This document shows, piece by piece, positions 60,751 through 64,000 of a stretch of DNA of 64,000 nucleotides. The DNA lies in NCBI RefSeq assembly GCF_000382345.1, contig NZ_KB908090.1, forward strand, positions 53,057-117,056, read 5' to 3'. Both the position numbers and the translations under genes were made by a program. Within the stretch, counting starts at the first letter, position 1, and every line of letters begins with the position of its first letter. The notes beneath the pieces were generated by a model. It had not been told where the DNA came from. It searched no databases and was given only the letters and a program-made list of their open reading frames with translations. Source of the DNA: Massilia niastensis DSM 21313 (GTDB lineage: Bacteria; Pseudomonadota; Gammaproteobacteria; Burkholderiales; Burkholderiaceae_D).

Positions 60751-62115
60751 ATGAAACCATTGTCCGCCCTGCTCGCCCTGTCCATGCTGTCGACCCACCC
60801 GAGTGCCGCCCCCTTGCCCGAACAGCAGGCGGCGGCCCTCACGCGGCAACTGGAAGCCATCGTCAACGATCCCGCCATGCCGCTGCCCGGCCTGTCGGTG
60901 GTCGCGCTGCGCCACGGCGAGATCGTCTACAGCCGGCATCTGGGCAGCAAGCGGCTGGCGACGGCCAACGCGCCGGCCCAGCCGCTCGACGCCGACACCC
61001 TGTTCCGCGTCGCCTCGATCTCCAAGCTGGTCACCACCCTGGGCGCCATGAAGCTGGTCGAACAGGGACGGCTGGCGCTCGATGCCGATGTCAGCGACTA
61101 TCTCGGCTACCGCCTGCGCAATCCGCACTTCCCCGCGCAGCCGATCAGCCTGCGCATGCTGCTGAGCCATACCTCCTCGCTGCGCGACGAAGGCGGCTTC
61201 AAGTGGGAGCCGCAGGTCAACCTGAAAGAGGTGCTGCTGCCCGGCGGGCGTTTCTACGGCCAGGGCAAGGCGTGGTCGAAGACGGCGCCGCCAGGGGCTT
61301 ACTTCGACTACGCGAACTTCAACTCGGGGATCATCGCCACCATCATGGAGCGCGCCGGCGGCGAGCGCTTCGACCGCCTGATGCGGCGCCTGGTCTTCGA
61401 TCCGATGGGACTGAAGGCGGGCTTCTACCTGCTTGACTTCGCACCGGCCAGCATCAAGGATGTCGCCACCCTGTACCGCAAGCGGGAAAAGGATGGCGAC
61501 GAAGCCTGGGACCCGCAGGGCCCGTGGGTGGCGCAGTCGGACGATTTCGGCGTCCAGGCGCCGGCCGCGCCAAACGGCCTGGACGACTACGTCATCGGCA
61601 CCAACGGCACGCTCTTCGGGCCGCAGGGCAGCCTGCGCATTTCCACGGGCGAGCTGGCCAGCATCATGCTGATGCTGATGAACGAGGGCCGCCACGGCAA
61701 CCGGCAGATCCTCGAGCCGGAAACCATCGCCACGATGTTCAGCCGGCAGTGGACCCTGGACCGGAAGAACGGCAATGGCGACAGCGACAGCTTTCATGGC
61801 CTGTACCATGCCTGGGGACTCGGCAACCAGCACTTCCTCGACGCCAGCACGACCAGGAACGGCCGCGCCAGCGGCGACCGGCTGGTCGAGGGCGGCGGCT
61901 TCACGGGCGTCGGCCATCTCGGCTGGTCGTGGGGCTTGAACGCCCTGTTCGCCTTCGATCCCCGCACCAGGAATGGCATGATCTATGTGAGCAGCGGGGT
62001 CGGCGCCAATCCGGACCTGCAGCCGGGCCGGTTCTCGTCCGAAGCCCGGTTCCAGGAACGCATCACCGACGCGCTGTACCGGGGCGCGATCGTGGAAGGG
62101 ACATCCCCCCGCTGA
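60751..62115 (+). CDS. serine hydrolase, class C beta-lactamase family
   Basis: This 454-residue secreted protein has a signal peptide (1-20) and the penicillin-binding fold active site: SISK (SxxK, nucleophile Ser), YAN in FDYANFN and HLG in VGHLGWSWG. Family members include esterases, D-aminopeptidases and AmpC-like enzymes; the sequence does not discriminate. The ATG at 60751 begins the signal peptide; an ATG at 60718 in frame is the alternative. Confidence 0.87.
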   Translation: MKPLSALLALSMLSTHPSAAPLPEQQAAALTRQLEAIVNDPAMPLPGLSVVALRHGEIVYSRHLGSKRLATANAPAQPLDADTLFRVASISKLVTTLGAMKLVEQGRLALDADVSDYLGYRLRNPHFPAQPISLRMLLSHTSSLRDEGGFKWEPQVNLKEVLLPGGRFYGQGKAWSKTAPPGAYFDYANFNSGIIATIMERAGGERFDRLMRRLVFDPMGLKAGFYLLDFAPASIKDVATLYRKREKDGDEAWDPQGPWVAQSDDFGVQAPAAPNGLDDYVIGTNGTLFGPQGSLRISTGELASIMLMLMNEGRHGNRQILEPETIATMFSRQWTLDRKNGNGDSDSFHGLYHAWGLGNQHFLDASTTRNGRASGDRLVEGGGFTGVGHLGWSWGLNALFAFDPRTRNGMIYVSSGVGANPDLQPGRFSSEARFQERITDALYRGAIVEGTSPR

Positions 62116-62153
62116 ACCAGCCCGGTTCATTGCCTTGCCTGAGGATAGCGCGC

Positions 62154-62603
62154 ATGAAAGACGAGTTTGCCATCGCAGTCGAATCCGACGTGAATCCCGA
62201 GGACATGGACTTCATCGTCGCCGGCCTGACCGACTACAACGCCTCGCGGGCGGACGGCGACACCCCGCGCTACCTGGTGGTGTCGGTGCGCGACAAGGAA
62301 AAGGACATCGTCGGCGGGCTGGTGGGCTCCACCTATCTCGGCTGGCTGCAGGTGCACGTGGTCTGGCTGCCGGACGCCTTGCGCGCACACGGGCTGGGAA
62401 CGAGCCTGATGCGGGAAGCCGAGCAGGAAGCGCTGCGCCGCGGCTGCGCACGGGCGTTCCTGGAAACCTTCAGTTTCCAGGCCCTGCCCTTCTATGAAAA
62501 GCTGGGCTATGCCATCTTCAGCCGCCTGGAAGGTTTTCCTCCGGGCGGAGCGCGGTATGCGCTCACCAAGCAACTGGACCGGACCGGGCTTCCAGTTTGC
62601 TAA
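62154..62603 (+). CDS. GNAT-family N-acetyltransferase
   Basis: This 149-residue protein has the acetyl-CoA-binding segment ALRAHGLGTSLMREAEQEA (Q/RxxGxG/A type, here RAHGLG) and the C-terminal FYEKLGYAIF. The substrate is unknown. It lies 38 bp after the serine hydrolase gene on the same strand, with GAGGA ten bases before the ATG. Confidence 0.88.
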   Translation: MKDEFAIAVESDVNPEDMDFIVAGLTDYNASRADGDTPRYLVVSVRDKEKDIVGGLVGSTYLGWLQVHVVWLPDALRAHGLGTSLMREAEQEALRRGCARAFLETFSFQALPFYEKLGYAIFSRLEGFPPGGARYALTKQLDRTGLPVC

Positions 62604-62677
62604 ACTGAAACAACTATTTGATAATGCCGGCAGGCGTCGGCAAGCACGCGCGAACACTGTCCAGATCGGAGATGCAC

Positions 62678-63064
62678 ATGAAGCGGGTTACTGGTATCGG
62701 AGGCATCTTCTTCCACGCGAAGGACCCTGTGGCGCTGCGCGCCTGGTACAAGCGGCACCTGGGCATCGACGTGCAGGACTGGGGTGGCGCGGCATTCACC
62801 TGGACCGACGACGCCGGCCATCCGACTGGCGGGACGACCGTCTGGTCCATCGGAGCGGCCGACAACCAGCACTACGCCCCGGGCACCTCGTCCTTCATGG
62901 TGAACTACCGGGTCGACGACCTGGCCGCCCTGCTCCAGGCCTTGCGCGACGAAGGCTGCCGCGTACTGGAGAACACCGAGGATTCCGAGTACGGGAAGTT
63001 CGGCTGGGTCCTCGATGCAGAGGGAAACAAGGTCGAACTCTGGCAGCCGCCTCCCGGACAATAA
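62678..63064 (+). CDS. VOC (glyoxalase/bleomycin-resistance) superfamily protein
   Basis: This 128-residue single-domain protein has two beta-alpha-beta-beta-beta modules (FFHAKDPVALRAWYKRHLGI and the C-terminal GKFGWVLDAEGNKVELWQP). His/Glu residues at the usual metal positions are present, for example the final Glu of KVELWQ. No substrate can be assigned. GGAG six bases before the ATG at 62678 decides the start. Confidence 0.87.
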   Translation: MKRVTGIGGIFFHAKDPVALRAWYKRHLGIDVQDWGGAAFTWTDDAGHPTGGTTVWSIGAADNQHYAPGTSSFMVNYRVDDLAALLQALRDEGCRVLENTEDSEYGKFGWVLDAEGNKVELWQPPPGQ

Positions 63065-63149
63065 CGGGGCCGAGGCGCTTGAGATCGATGCAGGTCGATC
63101 TGCAAGGTCCATATGGCGCGGCATCTAGCCGCGCAAGCAAACACCTGGT

Positions 63150-63545
63150 TCAGAAGCAAGCCTGGAGCAGATACGTCCAGCCTGCCCACAAGGCCAGTAT
63201 CCATACCGACGCGACCAGCAGTACGCCCCACCGGCTCCGTGGCTGGCGCCCTTCCCTCGCCATCCACTCGATCGCCTTGCCCCTGCATTCGTCAAGAACG
63301 GCAGACGGCATCAGCTTGATGGCTATCCAGATCAGGCAGGGCAACAACAGGGCCTCGTCAAGGTAACCCAGAATGGGAATAAAGTCCGGAATGAGGTCGA
63401 CCGGGCTCAATGCGTAGGCAACGACAAGTACGCAAAGCAGCTTGACCATCACCGGGGTGTCGGCATGCCTGCAGCCGAACCAGAGGGTGACGGCATCACA
63501 CTTCATCTTGCGCGCCCATGCCCGCATTCTCTCGGCCAAAGCCAT
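63150..63545 (-). CDS. DUF1232 (YkvA-like) membrane protein
   Basis: This 131-residue protein contains the DUF1232 signature YALSPVDLIPDFIPILGYLDE (given in part: SPVDLIPDFIP) between hydrophobic segments at about 32-50 and 65-80, plus a C-terminal membrane helix (about 106-126). The function is unknown. It is the last complete gene in the window and converges on the VOC gene. Confidence 0.88.
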   Translation of the reverse strand: MALAERMRAWARKMKCDAVTLWFGCRHADTPVMVKLLCVLVVAYALSPVDLIPDFIPILGYLDEALLLPCLIWIAIKLMPSAVLDECRGKAIEWMAREGRQPRSRWGVLLVASVWILALWAGWTYLLQACF

Positions 63546-63717
63546 GTGCTGTCGCGTTTCAGGGGTGGAATCGACACAATGGTATCCCAGCGACTCCAGC
63601 CAAAGCGCAAGCCACCTCGCCTCATGCCCTGTGACGCCTGTTCATCCACTGCAGCAGCCAGCGGGCCGGCGAGAGACAAGCAGGATCAGCCTCAACACCA
63701 AGCAATGACGCTCAAGC

Positions 63718-63742
63718 TAATTAGGGTCAGAGTCAATTTATC
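63718..63742 (+). repeat. copy 1 of the TTAGGGTCAGAGTC repeat
   Basis: TAATTAGGGTCAGAGTC at 63718-63734 is repeated exactly at 63761-63777; both continue with AATT and TATCG after small differences. The unit resembles the GGGTCAGAGTC repeats found next to REP-associated tyrosine transposase genes. Confidence 0.75.
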
Positions 63743-63760
63743 GAGCAATTGCGTTCGAGA

Positions 63761-63785
63761 TAATTAGGGTCAGAGTCGAATTATC
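63761..63785 (+). repeat. copy 2 of the repeat, left arm of a 20-bp inverted repeat
   Basis: ATTAGGGTCAGAGTCGAATT at 63763-63782 is the exact reverse complement of 63811-63830. The spacer is 28 bases, so the pair can form a stem-loop. Confidence 0.85.
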
Positions 63786-63810
63786 GTAAATAGTGAGAAT
63801 GTTAATGAAC

Positions 63811-63830
63811 AATTCGACTCTGACCCTAAT
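63811..63830 (-). repeat. copy 3, right arm of the 20-bp inverted repeat
   Basis: AATTCGACTCTGACCCTAAT ends four bases before the stop codon of the truncated frame at the right edge. Such repeats commonly bracket transposase-type genes in related genomes. Confidence 0.85.
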
Positions 63831-63834
63831 GCCG

Positions 63835-64000
63835 TTAAGTTAGGGTTGGCGGTCGTCGGAGTCGGCGTTCTGGATAGCGTTGCGGTTTGGCTTTGGTGAC
63901 CCGGTCGAACTTTCGGCCGGGTCGATACACATTCAGTTCGATAATCATCCTCTCGCGCATGCGTTTAAGTACACCTGGTAAGTTGCCCTGTGCATGCAAG
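63835..64000 (-). CDS. C-terminal end of a truncated reading frame, possibly transposase-linked
   Basis: The last 54 codons of a leftward frame run off the window edge. The visible tail is basic and ends RYPERRLRRPPTLT before a TAA at 63835-63837. It contains MIIELNVYRPGRKFDRVTKA. I do not recognise a family from this part. The adjacent inverted repeats suggest a mobile-element gene such as a REP-associated transposase, but this is inference only. Confidence 0.45.
   Translation of the reverse strand, partial: LHAQGNLPGVLKRMRERMIIELNVYRPGRKFDRVTKAKPQRYPERRLRRPPTLT

Overview
The window reads as one stretch of chromosome from a high-GC betaproteobacterium, most likely Oxalobacteraceae of the Massilia/Telluria/Duganella group. 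This is an inference from gene content: an acnD-type 2-methylcitrate operon, a dimeric plus a monomeric isocitrate dehydrogenase, PEP-CTERM proteins with exosortase-associated families, and a plant-type subtilase. No rRNA or tRNA gene, CRISPR array, prophage or complete insertion sequence was seen.

0-9.5 kb: carbon metabolism. acnD, prpC and prpB form a leftward 2-methylcitrate (propionate) operon with a sigma-54-type promoter and a perfect palindrome upstream. A near-identical palindrome precedes the activator gene prpR, which reads rightward at 7.86 kb. An organic-peroxide resistance gene (ohr) with its own promoter and operator, and the acetate permease pair yjcH-actP, lie between them. 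9.5-24.2 kb: housekeeping. A transsulfuration pair (cystathionine beta-synthase and a gamma-lyase/synthase), a chemoreceptor, clpS-clpA, a cold-shock gene with a long leader, icd, a pseudouridine synthase, the monomeric isocitrate dehydrogenase, rpsT and murJ. The two isocitrate dehydrogenase genes share a 14-bp upstream motif.

24.2-33.8 kb: a compact leftward operon of 11 genes for a type II secretion/type IV pilus-like machine. It has canonical GspG, GspF and GspE, then four small inner-membrane proteins laid out like PilM-PilN-PilO-PilP, a lipoprotein secretin, and three more pseudopilins, the last lacking the usual Glu5. All neighbouring genes except gspG-gspF overlap. Directly across a divergent AT-rich region are a PEP-CTERM protein and a large secreted plant-type subtilase; a secreted ExeM-type nuclease lies at 42-45 kb. 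The protease and nuclease are plausible substrates, but this is inference.

38-47 kb: small lipoproteins, a LuxR-type regulator resembling EpsA, a response regulator with Glu in place of the phosphoacceptor Asp, two more PEP-CTERM proteins and a TIGR03790 protein. This looks like the periphery of an exosortase system whose sorting enzyme is outside the window. 47.2-58.7 kb: a leftward exopolysaccharide cluster (two glycosyltransferases, a CapK/PaaK-like adenylating enzyme, a heparinase II/III-like protein, wecB, a WecG/TagA transferase, galE, a sugar nucleotidyltransferase and manC). No polymerase, flippase or export gene is present. 58.8-63.5 kb: an AraC regulator divergent from a short-chain dehydrogenase, then a serine hydrolase, GNAT, VOC and DUF1232 proteins. 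The right edge has 20-bp inverted repeats next to the tail of a truncated reading frame, probably the edge of a REP/transposase-associated element.
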